Assembly (NCBI GenBank): GCA_019787685.1
Contig: JAHNUO010000013.1
Coordinates: forward strand, 1,178,001 to 1,242,000
Source: Chiua virens
Lineage: Eukaryota; Basidiomycota; Agaricomycetes; Boletales; Boletaceae
DNA length: 64,000 nt
Direction: 5' to 3'
This document shows, piece after piece, positions 11,202-30,000 of this stretch (position 1 is the stretch's first letter; each line of letters opens with the position of its first letter). A program made the position numbers and the translations under genes. The notes beneath the pieces are model-generated. The model made no database searches and was not told the origin of the DNA. It was given only the letters and a program-made list of their open reading frames with translations.

Positions 11202-14200
11202 TCCCGTATGCTGCGATAGAGGTGAGCCGGAGCTCCAAGTTCAAAATTTAAACGTTCTCCAAAGGGTCTCATAATAATATTAATCCTGTTGGCAGCCTTG
11301 AGTTAGAATTTCAGATTCCGAACATCACACCTCTTCGGTACAATAATACACACTCTTGCTTTTCTCGAGAAATCCTCACTCCGAGTGCCTTTTCTTCTGT
11401 TCGACCGCAACAATTTGCATTCAAACCTGACCCAATGGTGCAGCCGTGTATGATGAAACCATATTGTTTATATAACTTCGAGACATTGGTGGGAGAACGC
11501 GCTTCCTGCACATGAACCTACTGTAGCTATCCGTGGGTATGAAGTTCGTGCGCGCAGTGACAAATAGGCGCACATCCCACTGAAGTTGGTTTAATACACG
11601 TAGCCGATCCGAGGCACCTGTAAGTCATGTTATGTTATACCTCATTATTCGTTGACAACTCCCGGCCAAATAGACTGGTACCCGAACCGGCCATTCCAGC
11701 TACGTTCTCGGTCAGCATGCTGCGACAGAATTGATAAATATTCTATTATGCGGTGCTCGATGCGCACGCAATGCACGACCCCCGTTGATGATCTTGAATA
11801 TGTTCTTTTAGCTACGTCAGCCCGACTTGAGGCATCACTTCTGCGCAAGGTTCTCCTAGTCTGGTCATCAGTGTCTTATTTACGTCTCCAGAATACCCAT
11901 TCAAGAATCAACGATTCATGAGATATTTCAAGGCGGATTTCTACTGCTATGACGCTGTCAACTTTATCTTATCCTACTAAACATTATCAGACCTCATGAT
12001 CTCATAACAGACCAAACAAGGACTATCTTTCTCAATGCGGCTATTAATGGCAAATGGAGAGTGACATCAAAGTTCTTCTGGTCGTGCGTTCATAGTTTCC
12101 ATCTCAAGTTGACTGCTCCCATGTAGACCCAGGGTCCCAGCGGACCGTCCCACAGCCAATGCGCACTTTACACAATTGATGTCTGCTCAGTTGTCCTGCT
12201 TGGAAAATGATGATCCCCCACTCAGATTCTCAATCTCTTCGTTTCGAAAACCAACACACTCGCAGACACTCGCCCGACTCTCGTGGTCCTTTGTGAGTCG
12301 CGATCGCTGACCTGTCTAAGGACATCAACTAATTGCAATCATGTTTTCAATTGTCGGTCATATCCAGGACCTGCACGCTTCCAGGGAACATAGGCTCAGG
12401 CACAAATTGCAATCTTCTTGGTCGGAATGACGTTCAACTCCCCGCTCGCGAATGTGGTAGTTTCCGACGTCATGGCTGACCATTCTTTCATTCCATGTCG
12501 CAGGTGCAAGTTACTTAAAGCAGTCTAACTATAAATATTTACCTGGAAACTGCGGACCTTACCTCCCAGCCTGTGCGTTCGAGCGTGTTTGGTCGCAGCT
12601 GGAGGCCCACATTGTTCCTTGCACTGCGTAAGTTGTGTCATTCGCATCCTCGTCCAGGCACCGCCGAGTACGTACAGTTCTCAGGCTACGTGTCCACCAT
12701 CGAACACGCCAATGTATTCTACAATCACTGTTAGTCCATATTATCTGACCGAGTCATTGCTCAGAGCTGCGGGTGGGAAACAAGGTGCTTCATATCCTAG
12801 CTGGCGTGCAGTTTAAAGCCATACTTCAAGTTCCAGTGGGGACAATGTGGAGTGTGAGCGACACAATCACTCGTTTGACGAGAAAGATACTCGGTCACGT
12901 TTTACTGTTTACATACTGTCGTAAACCAGATAAGAATGTAGATCATGATGTGCGCATAATTGCCTGGTGCATGTCATCACAGCCCCCGTCTTTGTCTTCA
13001 GAAACGACAGTCAACGAAGGCCGTGCCCTCAGTGTCGTCGGAGTTCAATATTCATGGGGGACTCAACAGACATTTCTCATCCAATATCTGCAGTGGGTAG
13101 CGCGGTGTCCTGTACGGCGGAGTAATGCTTCGTCGTAATGCTGCTCACCACGAACGGTTTGGCTTTTCCATCGTTAGGCACAGGGTGAAGTGAACACCAA
13201 GGAGCAAGAATCGTCAGGAATGGATGTTTTGCTCTGATAGGGACTGTAAGATGTTCCGATTCAGCTTCCTCTTCGGAAATCAATGAGTGGCCGGGTCAGA
13301 ACTTATTGTTCTGTCGGAGGATCGGAGACAATGAAGCGTTTCTTGTCCGATATCCGCAGTGATAATCGTGGCGGCTTCAGACCACGGAATCACCTCTGAC
13401 CGTTTTCTAAAGTCGGACAACATGATAAAACGGCAGCAAGCTGTCTGGATACCACGTGTTCGATTTGTGATTCGTCGCAGCTTCGAGGAATGGACAATAA
13501 ATTTTTGCTCGACGATCGCCGCGAAAGCCGCTGCAACTACAGCGTTGCCAAGCAAGGCGCCAGCAGAAACTGGCGCGATTGAGTATTATGAGTACGGGAC
13601 ATGGGAGAATGGAGAAAGACGATAAACCTAACCTCCCGCTGTGCGTGCAGGCTTGAGAGATTTTATGACCTATTAATACCACACCTTGGTTGACAGCTTT
13701 ATGCCGGATGACTAGAACTTCTCGACCGAATACATGCACACTGGTCCTATAGATCAAAGATGTTGTAAGTTTTGACTCATCATGATCACAACGACGGAAT
13801 ACCTTACGGTTAGGGCCGCTGGCATGTCCGTCTGTGACCGAACGTAAGAGACTGGAACCTCGTTGGGAGTGACGAGGAACACTGAGAGTGAGCGTATATT
13901 GCGGGAGAGAAGGAGGGGAAGATAGAAGATAGAACGATACAGACTGTATGGTAGAGTCTATATGTGTCTCGAAGTGCAGGTGCGTCATCGTTAGTATGGA
14001 ATGCAGTGACGTCGTGAGGTGATCCAAAGGGGAAAGGAATATCGGAAGTACCGGGAACTTGGAAGGGCGTATAGCTTACAGAGACATAGCAAATTATTAT
14101 AATATTGAAATCCCAGCAATTGTGCCAATTTGTAGCCTCAAACAGGACGTGCCATCTGACAAGTATGTACCTCGAGGACCTTAGTCTGCCTACGTACTAT

Positions 14201-14669
14201 CACGAGTGAATTATTCAAGTTAGAGATCATGGTCGTGATGGTGCCCTTAGACTAGATGCACCCGTCGCTAGGCACGAGCTCGTTGATTGGTACAGGAAAC
14301 TGTAAACCAAGCCTTGCCCCTGTCTAATGTTACCAGACCCCCCTGAATGGCTGTCACCACGTCAGCATACTTCTGTAACACCGCATTGATGGGCTGTGGT
14401 AATGCCGAGTAATCATCTGTGACATGTGACGGATAGGCTGTGACCTCAGTGTGTGGTGATGGTGCAAGCGAGGGGTTGAGGAGCTGCCTGAGGTGCTGCA
14501 GTATCGTTTGGAGGCGCAGGATTTGAACGGACAGGTGACGACGGGGCATACATAAGGAACACACTACATATCCGTTGTATGCTCTCCCCAGTTCCTTCGA
14601 GGACTCTGAGGAATATATTGTGTGACAATGTCACGTCATGTGATCGTGGTGATCGCAATGAAAAAAGTG
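11202..14669. other. long gene-poor intergenic region
   Basis: About 3.5 kb without a convincing gene. The longest frame, 13407-14027 on the minus strand (206 codons), has no domain or codon pattern I recognise, and several other frames overlap it. No repeat structure was obvious. Confidence 0.45.
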
Positions 14670-14670
14670 T

Positions 14671-14708
14671 TGACGTGTCCTACGTGGCCTAAAACGACTA
14701 ATATAAAG
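14671..14708 (+). promoter_or_regulatory. BiP copy 1 promoter: UPRE-like site plus TATA
   Basis: TGACGTG at 14671-14677, then TACGTGGCC, then TATAAAG at 14702, about 68 bases before the ATG. TGACGTG is the core of the unfolded-protein-response element bound by Hac1/XBP1-type factors. The same arrangement precedes the second BiP copy. Confidence 0.5.
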
Positions 14709-14769
14709 TACGTCCTTTCTCCTTGTGAACAACAACTTCCTTCTCCTCTCCTCAACGTCGTCCACACCG

Positions 14770-17141
<2,372 letters not shown>

Positions 17142-17265
17142 GTTGGAGGAGAAGTTGGCTGAGATTCAAGGACAGGTTGCGCCCATCACGAGCAAGATTT
17201 ATTCTGGCTCGGGGCCAGATGTTGAAGATGAGGATGAGCCATCGCACGATCACGATGAGTTGTGA

Positions 17266-18207
17266 GGGATGTTATTGATTAACAAGTTTTTTCCGTCGTT
17301 ATTATTTCCTTTGCTCTACACACCCTCCGACAATTTTCAAAAGTGCACAAGGTACTTCTAATTAGATCGTGCATATCTGGCGTGTTGTCAGATGCGTTAT
17401 CATAAGTCTGGTTGTACTTCAATCAATTCGAAGTAGGTATTTATGACTCGAGGACAAGATTCATTACAAAATGCATATACATACTACACAGTTGGGCCAG
17501 TATCCTTAGATGTAAATTTGCATGAGCAATGTGAGGGTAATGTGATGAGATCCGGGATGGTTTAGCAAGGGGGGTATATATCATGCATATACTCTTTCAA
17601 ACACTGGCACCGACGTCTTGCCTCAGGTTCAGTGAAGTGGGCTTTTGACATGTACCTTCAGCCCATTCTGATCCTGTCCCCGTCCGCGCGATTTTCAGAC
17701 TAGTATCTGTGGCTCAGCATTATTCAACACTATGTACTTCCAGGTTCTTATCAAGTTCTGGTACTCTACTACTACTTGCAACTAAGGGCGCGAACCAGGG
17801 CACCATTATCCCTATTTTGGACCCCACTCAGGTGGACGTGCCCTAAAGGGTCCAGGAACTAAAAAGATTCAAAGTGAGGGCTACTCGTACGTTCTGGCTC
17901 TGGAGATAGAATGCGTTGTCAGGGGTCTGTCAAACATGATCTGAGATTCTGATTTTCATGATAGATGAAATTGACCTCGGTCGCGAACTCCCTTCGTTCT
18001 TTTTTTCAGGTGACTGCTGAAATCACCGCTGAACCGGCGGGTGGTGATTTTGCGGCTCCTTGTATTTACTCAGTGGTCACGATACGTACTCTGAAACTAC
18101 TCTGAAACTCTTCTCAATCATTCCGAGGGGCGTTCGGAGATACTGCTGAACCGAATGGAACAGAACAGTTCGTTCACTAGTCTAATCAGGGTGGAGAATC
18201 TTCTCCG
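17266..18207. other. BiP copy 1 3' flank and GH31 upstream region
   Basis: No gene seen. Probably contains the terminator of the chaperone gene and the regulatory region of the alpha-glucosidase. Confidence 0.45.
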
Positions 18208-18215
18208 TATAAATA
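18208..18215 (+). promoter_or_regulatory. TATA box of GH31 gene
   Basis: TATAAATA lies 45 bases before the chosen ATG at 18253. Confidence 0.55.
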
Positions 18216-18252
18216 CCCCCAGTCACTATGCCGTCAGGTCAATCGGATCGTG

Positions 18253-21200
18253 ATGGTGATATTATCTGCAATCCTGAGTGGGGCATCGCTCACTGCGACG
18301 TTTGTATGGGCCAATCCTTCCGCCCTGCTACAGCGTCAATTAGTTAGTAGTGTCACGTACTCGAGGAACATCACCAATTGCCCAGGTACGTTTACACTAC
18401 AACGCGCAGTCCGTCAAACTTAGACCATGGTACCCTAGGTTACAACATAGACTCCCTGATTGAGTCCCAGCACGGTTTGACCGCACAACTGTCGCTTGCG
18501 GGTACACCTTGCGACGCTTTTGGCACCGATATCGCGGATCTGACCATCGAAGTGACCTACCAATCCCAGACGACGTGAGTTCCCGGCGCATCCTGGACCG
18601 TAGTTCTCATCCGTCTGGTTTCAAGTCTACACGTAACAATATATGATACTGCGAATCAGCAATTCACAATCCCCGAGTCTGTGATTGAACGACCTCCTCT
18701 TCCAACAGAATCGTTCTCCGGATCGTCAGGCCTCGTGTTCAACTATGAGGCGTCACCATTCGCGTTCTGGATCACGCGTCGTTCAGACCCAGATGCGGTG
18801 CCCATATTTGACACGAGAATGGCCTCACTACCTCCGACACCTATCCCTCCCTTCAATACCTCGGATCCCAGAACGGCATTTGATGGCTTTCCCCTGGTGT
18901 TTGAGGATCAATATCTTCAGGTAAACAAGGTTGACAGTGTTCTTATGGGCCCTGCGGGCTAATACGAGGCGTGGCGAGTAGATCGCCTCAGCATTACCTT
19001 ATGGTACAAACATCTACGGTTTGGGTGAAGTGATTGCTAGTAGCGGCTTCCGACGCGACATTGGCACGGACGGTGGGTTCGGTACTATCCAAACTCTTTG
19101 GTCTCGTGATGCCCAGGATCCAATCAACCAGAACATGTAAGACGGTGTAATTTTTCTTTTTCTGACGCATGGCTAACGCGTTGAGTGTACAAGGTATGGG
19201 TCGCACCCCATTTACCTCGAGCATCGCTTCAATGAGACCACCAATACATCTTCGTCATCTGGCGTTTTGCTTCTCAGGTAGTACAATCCATCTTGTCATT
19301 TGGATAGATTGTAATGGTGTTGCAGTTCTGCCGGGTCTGACATCTTCCTGCAAACCCCACCGAACTCAAAGGTGTCGTTGATCGAGTATCGGCTAGTTGG
19401 AGGGATACTTGACTTTTACTTCTTCTCTGGGCCTTCGGACACGGAAGTGATTGCTCAATACGGCGCGATAATTGGTTTTCCCATGTGGCAACCTGTCTGG
19501 TCCTTTGGATTCCACTTGTGCAGGTAGGCCACTGGTATGCACTTTGTCCGAGAACAGACGGTGATGGCATTCCACCCGAGGTTCGGATACGTCAATATCA
19601 GTGAAACAGTTGCAAATGTTGCTGCCATGCGTGCTGCGAATATCCCTCTCGAAGGTGTGTTTCACCTTGTGCTTCACGATGACCCTTGGTCAAATAATTC
19701 AATAGTGCAATGGAATGATATCGATCTGTATCATGCACTCCGGGATTTCACAACGGACCCCGAGCGATTCCCTGCTGACGAAGTCCACCAACTCATCGAG
19801 CAATTGGTGAGTAGTTGTAACATCGGAATAGACGTGGTACAAACGATGGATTCATAGACTACAAACCACCAACATTGTAGGGATTCTGCACAGTGCGGAG
19901 TACATGCTCAGCGGACCCATTTCCACAGACATCCCTATTGTCGATGCCCCTCTTGCGGTCACGGTCAATGAGACAGATGTGGTGAGTTCGAGTTGATATA
20001 CTTAGTTTCATTCCTGATCGGATCACAAGTATGACCCATTTTCCGACGGTGTTGTGAGGTATATTACACAAAGTGCTTTTGCGTTATGCCTCCCTCACTC
20101 TGTCCAGGGATACATTCATTAAAAATCAGGACGGATCACTCTTCATTGGACAACTTTGGCCGGGTTACACGGTACTTTTCATCTTACATTGTGTCTATTA
20201 GAATGAACTGTTGCATGGCGATCAGGTTTGGCCTGACTGGTTCGCAGAAAACACCCTCGGATGGTGGACGGAAGCGTTGATGAACTGGACTGTGCTCGGG
20301 GTCAATTTCTCTGGCGTTTGGCTAGACATGAATGAGCCGACGTCGCTCTGCAGTTACTCCTGGTAAGCCCACCTTTGGATAGGTTTATGATCTGAACTCG
20401 TTCGAGGACAGCGGTACCGGCACGACCCTGGCAGCGCCGCTATTGAACGTGACCGCTATTGTCGTCGCAGGGTACCCGGAATGGTTTGTTCTTGCTATAC
20501 AGTTGCTACTGCAGATTCTGATTGTGGTGTTCCAAGTTACAATGAAACACTCTGGGGACCTAGCGGCAACATGACAATTAACGGCACGTCCACCAACTCT
20601 TGCGTTCCTAGCGGGACGGAGGCACTCACAAAACGAGGGAGCGGTGCTGGAAGTGAATCAAACGTGGGCCTGACTAGCCCGCCGTACGTCATTCACAACG
20701 GTCAGATCGTGTGCTAGTGCGTTGATTTGTGGACTGATGTGCTCACGTGTCGTTCAGGCAACCCAGCACTTTCTACGGACACGATCGCGACAAATGCAAC
20801 CCACTTTGGTGGTTACGCCGAACTAGATGTGCATAATATGTTTGGGATGATGGGGGAGAAGACCACACATCTTGCCTTGCAGACGATTCATCGAGGCAAG
20901 CGGCCATTCTTGATCAGTCGCTCGACCTTTCCTTCGTCTGGCAAGTGGACGGGTCACTGGGTGGGTCTATGTATACATCCAGAAGGGTCTGTTAGACACA
21001 TTTGACTTTCTAGCTCGGAGACAACTACAGTAAATGGCAATATATGTACTTGAGCATCCAAGGGATTTTGCAGTTCCAGATATTCCAGATCCCGATGGTC
21101 GGCGCCGATACGTGTGGTTTCAGTGCGTTTCATTTCGCAACCCTGGTGCATCCATGCTGAATTGTCTCAGATAACAATACCGACGAAGAACTGTGTAACC

Positions 21201-22136
21201 GATGGATGCAGCTCTCTGCCTTTATCCCATTCTACAGGAACCACAATGTCTATGGTGCTCTCCCCCAAGAACCCTATCGATGGGACAGTGTCGCAAATGC
21301 ATCCCGTATTGCCATTGCGGCCAGATATGCGATGGTGCCGTATTGGGTGCGTGTCATGGCAAGTGTTGCTGCAGTTCACTGACACGATGACAGTACACGC
21401 TGTTCGCGAACGCGTCCACGAATGGTCTCCCGCCCGTTCGTGCCTTGTTCTACGAGTTCCCCAACGAGCCCGAGCTTTTCAACGTGGACAGACAGTGGCT
21501 GATTGGCCGCGACATCCTCGTCACGCCCGTGTTGGAACCCGGGGCCACCATGGTTCAAGGTACGTTACCCCTTCACCTGCACAAAGCGATGACGAATTGA
21601 TCATCGACGGTGCAGGCATCTTCCCTGGGCGAGGCGCTGTCATCTGGCGCGACTGGTGGACCCACGCCGTGGTGGACGCCATCCCTGGTGGGAACACGAC
21701 CCTGAGCGCGCCCATCGGCTACATCAACGTGCATGTTCGAGACGGTTCGATTTTGCTGTTGCACCAGGCGCCTGCATATACGATCTACGAGACACGCCAG
21801 GGACCGTATGCGCTCCTCGTGTCGTTGAATGCGGCAGGCAAGGCGCGGGGTGATGCCTACGTCGACGATGGTGAGAGCGACCCGCCGGGTGTCAACTGCA
21901 CGCTGAGGTTTTATACCGGCGAGGGCGAGTTGGCGATTCGGAGCGTGGGAGGATACGTTGTCGATCAGAAGCTGGAGACGATCACGGTGCTGGGCGTGCG
22001 GCCACCGCCGACGACGGTGACGTTGGGTTCGGAGGCGATCGAGGGATGGACGTATGACGCTCCGAAGGAAAGGTTGGTCGCGTTAAACCTGTCAGTCGCG
22101 CTGAATGAGGCGCAGACGACGCTGGGCTGGAAGTAG
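18253..22136 (+). CDS. secreted alpha-glucosidase, glycoside hydrolase family 31
   Basis: GH31 enzymes cleave terminal alpha-glucose from maltose and starch fragments with retention. The start gives a hydrophobic N-terminus ([20 protein letters not shown]), consistent with secretion. Exons then encode family blocks in order: [56 protein letters not shown]. The nucleophile block VWLDMNEP is at about 20316-20339, with Asp at 20325-20327. The acid/base block is [11 protein letters not shown], spliced across an intron ending near 21015. [17 protein letters not shown] and [16 protein letters not shown] follow. The protein ends LGWK-tag at 22134-22136. The gene has about fifteen short introns, so individual boundaries remain approximate. 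I found no disabling lesion. A decayed second copy lies at 25243-25890. Confidence 0.88.
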
Positions 22137-22468
22137 TGCAAAATGCGCATCTGGTGTAGTACTAGTAGTCATGAAAAGATATCGTGCATCTGGAGATGTA
22201 TGACCCCGAGATCGATTGCATTCTCAAGATGACGCCAACCCCCCACATTTTAGTGGTAACTAGTACTGGACTTGTTCCGAGTCCTACCTCGTATCTTGTT
22301 TGGGAATGATGTCATTTGTTAAAAGATGGTTGTATTTCCGTGTATGTGCAAATTACATAAGCCTGTAACGGCGGGTAGGGAACCGCTTCTTCCATTAACT
22401 CGCCGAGACTCTGACAACGTGGCCTATGGCGTGGCAGTGCCCTTGTCGATAATCACATTGGAAAGTGT
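22137..22468. other. intergenic, duplication boundary region
   Basis: Between the GH31 stop and the second BiP promoter. No gene is seen. Similarity to the upstream flank of BiP copy 1 begins near 22460. Confidence 0.4.
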
Positions 22469-22508
22469 TGACGTGGAGTCCTACGTGGCCTAAAACGACT
22501 GGTATAAA
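22469..22508 (+). promoter_or_regulatory. BiP copy 2 promoter: UPRE-like site plus TATA
   Basis: TGACGTGG at 22469-22476, TACGTGGCC just after, then TATAAA at 22503. The same order is found before copy 1, but the spacing between the two ACGTG boxes is longer here. Confidence 0.55.
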
Positions 22509-22556
22509 GTACGTGAACAACAACATCCTTCTCCTCTCCCAACGTCGTCCACACCG

Positions 22557-25051
<2,495 letters not shown>

Positions 25052-25242
25052 GGGATGTTATTATTTAATTTGTCCTACACCCTCGGACAATTTTCAAAAT
25101 GTACCAGGTACTTTTAATTAGATCATGCATATCTGTAAATGATGTCACCATGACTGACTTGGGAAACCCGACTGCGTCGACAGCTCTTGCTTGACCAGTA
25201 CACAGTGCTGGCTCGCACATACATAGCATGCCGTTAACTTGC

Positions 25243-25890
25243 GATTCGCATGGGCCAATCCGCTGGTGCCACGCATTCGAAGCACATCACCAACTGCCCA
25301 GATACGTTTGTACACAATGCGCAGTCTATCAAACTCGCTAGGTTACCATCTAGAATCTCTGATCGAGTCTCAGTACGGTCTGACCGCCCGGATGTCGTGG
25401 ATCTGACCATCGAAGTGACCTACGTGCCCCTATTGAACGTGAACGCGATTGTCGTTTTAGCTGCACAGTTGCCACCGCAGGTTCTGGTTGTGATTCTCCA
25501 AAATGACGATGAAGCACTCTGGGGACCTAGCGGTAACATGACGGTCCATCGACGCTCGCATGCCTGGAACGATGGCGCCACTCACGAAACGAGGCAGTGG
25601 TGCTGGAGGTGAATCAAACGTGGACCTGACACTGGTCGTGTCAGCGCATATGATCTACGCAGGGATCGTGTGCGCTCCTCGCGTCGTTGAGTGCGACGGG
25701 CATGGGGCGATGCCTATGTGGACGACGGTGAGAGCGACGCGCGGGGTGTCAATTACACGTTGGGGGTGATATGTTGTCAATCAGAGGCTGGAGAAGATTA
25801 TGATCGAGGGGTGGGACGGATAGGACGTATAACGGTGCGAAGGAAAAGGCGAGAATGTCCTCCAGGTGTATGCAAAGTCTTGAGGGAGAA
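25243..25890 (+). pseudogene. collapsed relic of the GH31 alpha-glucosidase
   Basis: Short blocks appear in the same order as in the intact gene at 18253-22136, with most of the gene deleted. 25243-25420 matches about 18305-18560 (GCATGGGCCAATCC; CTGACCATCGAAGTGACCTAC). 25424-25450 matches about 20436-20462. 25480-25625 matches about 20508-20660 (CACTCTGGGGACCTAGCGG). 25670-25760 matches about 21810-21915. 25768-25850 matches about 21945-22075. Frames are broken and the catalytic blocks are absent. Its position directly after BiP copy 2 mirrors GH31 after BiP copy 1, so it is the second half of the duplicated unit. Confidence 0.85.
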
Positions 25891-26147
25891 AATTGATTGC
25901 ATTTCTGATCGTTGATGTCGCGATCAATCTTGTATTCAGCCGGCTGTGCCAACTCCCCAAAAAAGCGCGTACATTATAAAACAGGTGGTAGCACATGATG
26001 TAATGTACAATATTGGCAAGAAGGGAGGACATTTAGACGGATGACGAACGAGTATGTGTGGGTATGGAAGAGAGATTAGATAGCATGTATGACAGAGTAA
26101 TGTATATGCAGATGGAGATATGATGCGGGATGGGTCAATATTCGTCG

Positions 26148-26944
26148 TCAGTCGTCGATAGGATAGGCTGGGAGAGGATTTCGTATAGGTGCGAATCTAG
26201 GATAAGTAGGCTGATCTGGGTCGGGTGGGATGGGGAGGACGAGACGGAAGGCGTCTTTTCCGTTGAGGTAAAAGCGATAGAGACGCTTCTCGCGGATGAA
26301 ACCGAGGGACTCGTAGAGGGAGAGGGCGGGGATGTTGTCGAACTCTGTTTCGAGGACGACCTGAAATCGGAGTCGGGAGCGAAACGCCGGGATCGGATCT
26401 GGGTGACGTACCTCGGAGACGCCGTTCCGTTTCATGACGTCGATTGAGCGGCGGACGAGCGTGCTCGCTGGCAATGGGATCACGTGGGGTTGGACGAGTG
26501 TGGGCAATGGGCAATGGGGAGTGGCGGATGAGACGAGTCGCGAGGAGGTGAAAGACGCTCACCGACGCCGCGTTTTCGCCAATTCTTGTTGACGCTGAGC
26601 ATGGCGATGTAGCCTCTGTTGGCGATGTGCTTGTGCATGCTCTGCTTGCACACGATAACACCTATCGGAACCGAAGAATCTGCCGGTATCGCCTAGATGA
26701 ATGAACATTGTGAGCGGATGGCCATCAAGAGAATAGGAAACGGACGAGAAAGGCGAGCTGGGGCCTGAAGGAGACAAGTCAGCGAGGCAAGACGAGTGAG
26801 AGTGGGACGGACCATTGGTGTAGAAAGTAGCGGTAAGGTGTAGATGACATAGGGTTCGCTGAGTTCACTCTGTACTAGAGACATGATATGAGGTAAATCT
26901 GATTCGCCTACATACTGTCTGTACAAAATATCGTGTTCGGTCAT
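26148..26944 (-). CDS. NAA30: N-alpha-acetyltransferase NAA30 (NatC catalytic subunit, MAK3-like)
   Basis: A GNAT-fold enzyme that acetylates the N-terminal Met of nascent proteins. The start at 26944 gives [20 protein letters not shown], then [14 protein letters not shown] and YRYFLHQW, matching the MAK3 N-terminus. Later exons encode [34 protein letters not shown] (acetyl-CoA loop), [36 protein letters not shown], and [20 protein letters not shown]. All are characteristic of NAA30. Two introns use GTCCGT donors. Between VIYT and YRYF there is one extra base (at about 26835-26836) that breaks the frame as given. It lies head to head with NUP192, with 119 bases between start codons. Confidence 0.85.
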
Positions 26945-27063
26945 CGTGACTCGACTCGCAGTAGACAAGCAAGGAACGTCTTTGTATATTGGTAACATTA
27001 GGAAGGTTGTTCCCACACGACTCAGACGCGTTCACCCCCAAACCATCCCTTGTGTCGTCGCCA

Positions 27064-30000
27064 ATGAACTCCATCGCTGCACTAAGGTCTATCCTCGCCG
27101 CGACCCTCTCCTCACGCGGTCACGGCGAGCAAGACCTTTTCGACGACCTTCTCATACACAAATCCCGTCTTCGCGACATCCTCGACGTCGGTCACCCAAA
27201 CCAACAAGAACAGCGCGAACTCCAGTCGGGTCCGTTCCACTTCTCTCTACCGCGTCCCACCCTCACTTCTCCACAGGAAGGATCACCGTCAATGGCAGGT
27301 CTCTCGCAGTCAATGCAGACTTTGCACAGCAGGCAATATTCCTCGCTCAACAGCTTAAATGCTCTGAAAAGTACATCGCAAGCATCCTCCACACCATCAT
27401 GGCAGACAACCCAAACATTGGCCCTGTAAACTCGATCGAGGCCACCATCGTCGAGTTTCACCTCCGCCGACGCCATCTCGTCGATTGTCTCCGTTACCTC
27501 TTCGAAGCCGCAGAATTGGCCCATCTCCCAGATGCACCTCGCCTCTATCTCCGGCTCGAAGCGTTTGTCAGGCAGGAACTCGTCCCGACCATAAAATCCG
27601 CTGGCGCAGACGCCTCCCTTGCTTTTCGTATCTTCAACGAGATCGACTCTCTCGGTGCTCTCGTCGCCCAGGCCCAAACAGCAAGTCAGAACGCCCAGAC
27701 AAACACCGTTCCCTCTGGTCCAGGTGCATACTTCCCTTCTTGTTCTTGTTATCCCACTCACCTCGTCCAAGGTTCACAACCCTCTTTGGGTTACGACATT
27801 CTAAACGCCCGCTACGATTCTCTCAAGTATGAGCGACGCCATCTCGCAATGGTCTACCACCAAATCGCCCGTCTAGGCTACTTCTCCCCCAACGAAGTCC
27901 AAAAGTCGATTGACTGGCTTGCCCTCAATTCAAACGACCCCATGACCTTTTACGTCCTCGCTGCTGCCCTTGCTGCATTCGACCCCGCAGATCCCCACTC
28001 CTTCGCCGGCAAAGTCCGCAAAAGTCTCGCCATCGACAAGGCCACCATCGCATATATGAAGCGGCAGCTCGCTCCCACAGCATGCTGGAATGAACCTGGC
28101 TTGAAGGCAATCGTTTCACTCAAGTGGACACTCTTCATGACAGAGGCTCGACATCGCGACCCTTCCTTGGAGAACCAAGAAGGTTTCAAGACGGAAGAGC
28201 TTGAATCTCAGATATGGAATGCTGTCCAAGGCGACGCGTTCACCTACCTCGCTGCCACCCTGCTTAAGATCCAGAAATACCTCTACAGCTCCCCTCTCAG
28301 CTCATTCGCCCAGTTCGTCCAACTCGTTCCTGAACAGCAGGAGCAGCAGCAAAGAGAACCACTTGCCGATGAATTCAAGCTTTCACTGCTCGATACATGC
28401 GACGTCCTCATCCGGTCGCTCCTCACTTATGCTAACTCCGAGCTGCGGAAGATCAAGCAAAGGCAAGAAGACGTGCTAGCCTAGCGTTCGGACGGATCGC
28501 TCCCGGATGTTTAGGTCTGTCAGTAGCGAAGATGAGGGTCAGCCCGTACCACGAAACGATATCGCTATGTTGTACTCGCTCATCGGCATCCTTTACACGT
28601 CCCTCCCACCTGAACGTGCGTTGCAGTTCTGGGGCGCAACCCCACTCGGCGAAACACATGGTCTGTCGTACATGGAGATCACGGAAATGTCCGTGGGCAA
28701 GTTACCATCCTTTTTGCAATGGGCCGTGTGGTCGACCCAAGTCCGTGACGTGAATACGACGATGGCGTTGTACGATATGCTGTCGGGTCTTGCAAAGGGC
28801 CAGCAATGTAGTGAACTCGCGTACAACTTCCTCGCGCGAGGTGGTGGGGAAGTGATACCAGGGAGCAGTCTACCGAGTTCCAGTGGATCATATAATGCTG
28901 GGTCGTCGATATCATGGTCTACGATCTTTGCACTTCTCGAATCATGGGCTTTCCCTGCTTCGAGTCCCCGTACGAACTCGCCTCCTTCGCAATCGCTCGT
29001 TTCGTTTGGTTCTTTCGTCGCCTCACAGCCTCCTGCCCAACAGCCCCCTCAACACATCGCCATCGGACCAAAGGATGTCCTCCTTGCTCAATCTTTCCTC
29101 CGCCTCCTCTCCACCGTGGCTACGTGCTCCGTCGCAGTGCGTCTCGCCATTTCTTCCAACACACAATTTCGTGCTATCCCGACCCTTGTATCGCTCGTCC
29201 CTCTTGGTATTCCTCTCGAGTTGAAGGGAGCCATATTCGATGCCCTGACTGCATTTTGTGAGCCTGGTGCGGGTGTCGCGGGCGTGGATGTATGCAAGAC
29301 TGTGTGGACGCTGATGGAGCGAGTCGAAGTGATCAACGTCCGTGCTCCCGTGTCCGGTCGCATGATCGGCGGGGGTGCCGTCTTGCCCCCCGTCAAAGGT
29401 GTGGAAGTGGAATTGGATGAAGTGGAGGCGGTATACAAGCTTTATCCGGCAACCATTCCGTTTCTGAACTTGCTCAGTGCGTTATTGCACACGCCAAAGA
29501 GGCTTACCCCACGGAGTCTGTTGGCGGACGCTGAGCCACTCAACACGATTCCCGAGTCCTTGGGTCAGCCTTACCGCTTACCTGGCATCGGTCCCTACGT
29601 CGGCTTCGTGGTGGACAATGTCTTCGCTGGATTACCTCGCCGAGAATATGCACGTCACTCGGAGAGATGGAGAATGAATGATCTTTGCCTCAAATTTGTC
29701 GAACGCGCCCTGGCAGGCTGGGAGATAGAGGGCCTCGTCAGATGGAGCGAGGATGGGTCCCTCAGGCGGGAAACAGTCGTTCCTTTACTCATTCATCCCG
29801 GTTACGAAGTGCTCTCTCGCCTCCTTACGAATTCGCCTCTTCAATCCACCATCCTTTCCTACATTGTCGACGGTATTGAAGGTTTCGAGCGTGGGTTGCC
29901 ATCAGAGGAACCTTACTTTTTGCTGACCATCATTCGTGTTCTGCGCATCATCCACCGGGTGCTCGAGATCCAGGATGTCTTCCTCGACGTCCTTGTTCCC

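Noticed and set aside
13407..14027. A 206-codon minus-strand frame in the gene-poor region
   Set aside because: No domain, unusual composition and several overlapping frames, so I treat it as chance.
22455..22480. A mammalian-type ER stress element (CCAAT-N9-CCACG)
   Set aside because: ATTGG and CGTGG are present but in the wrong order and spacing, so only the TGACGTG core was kept.
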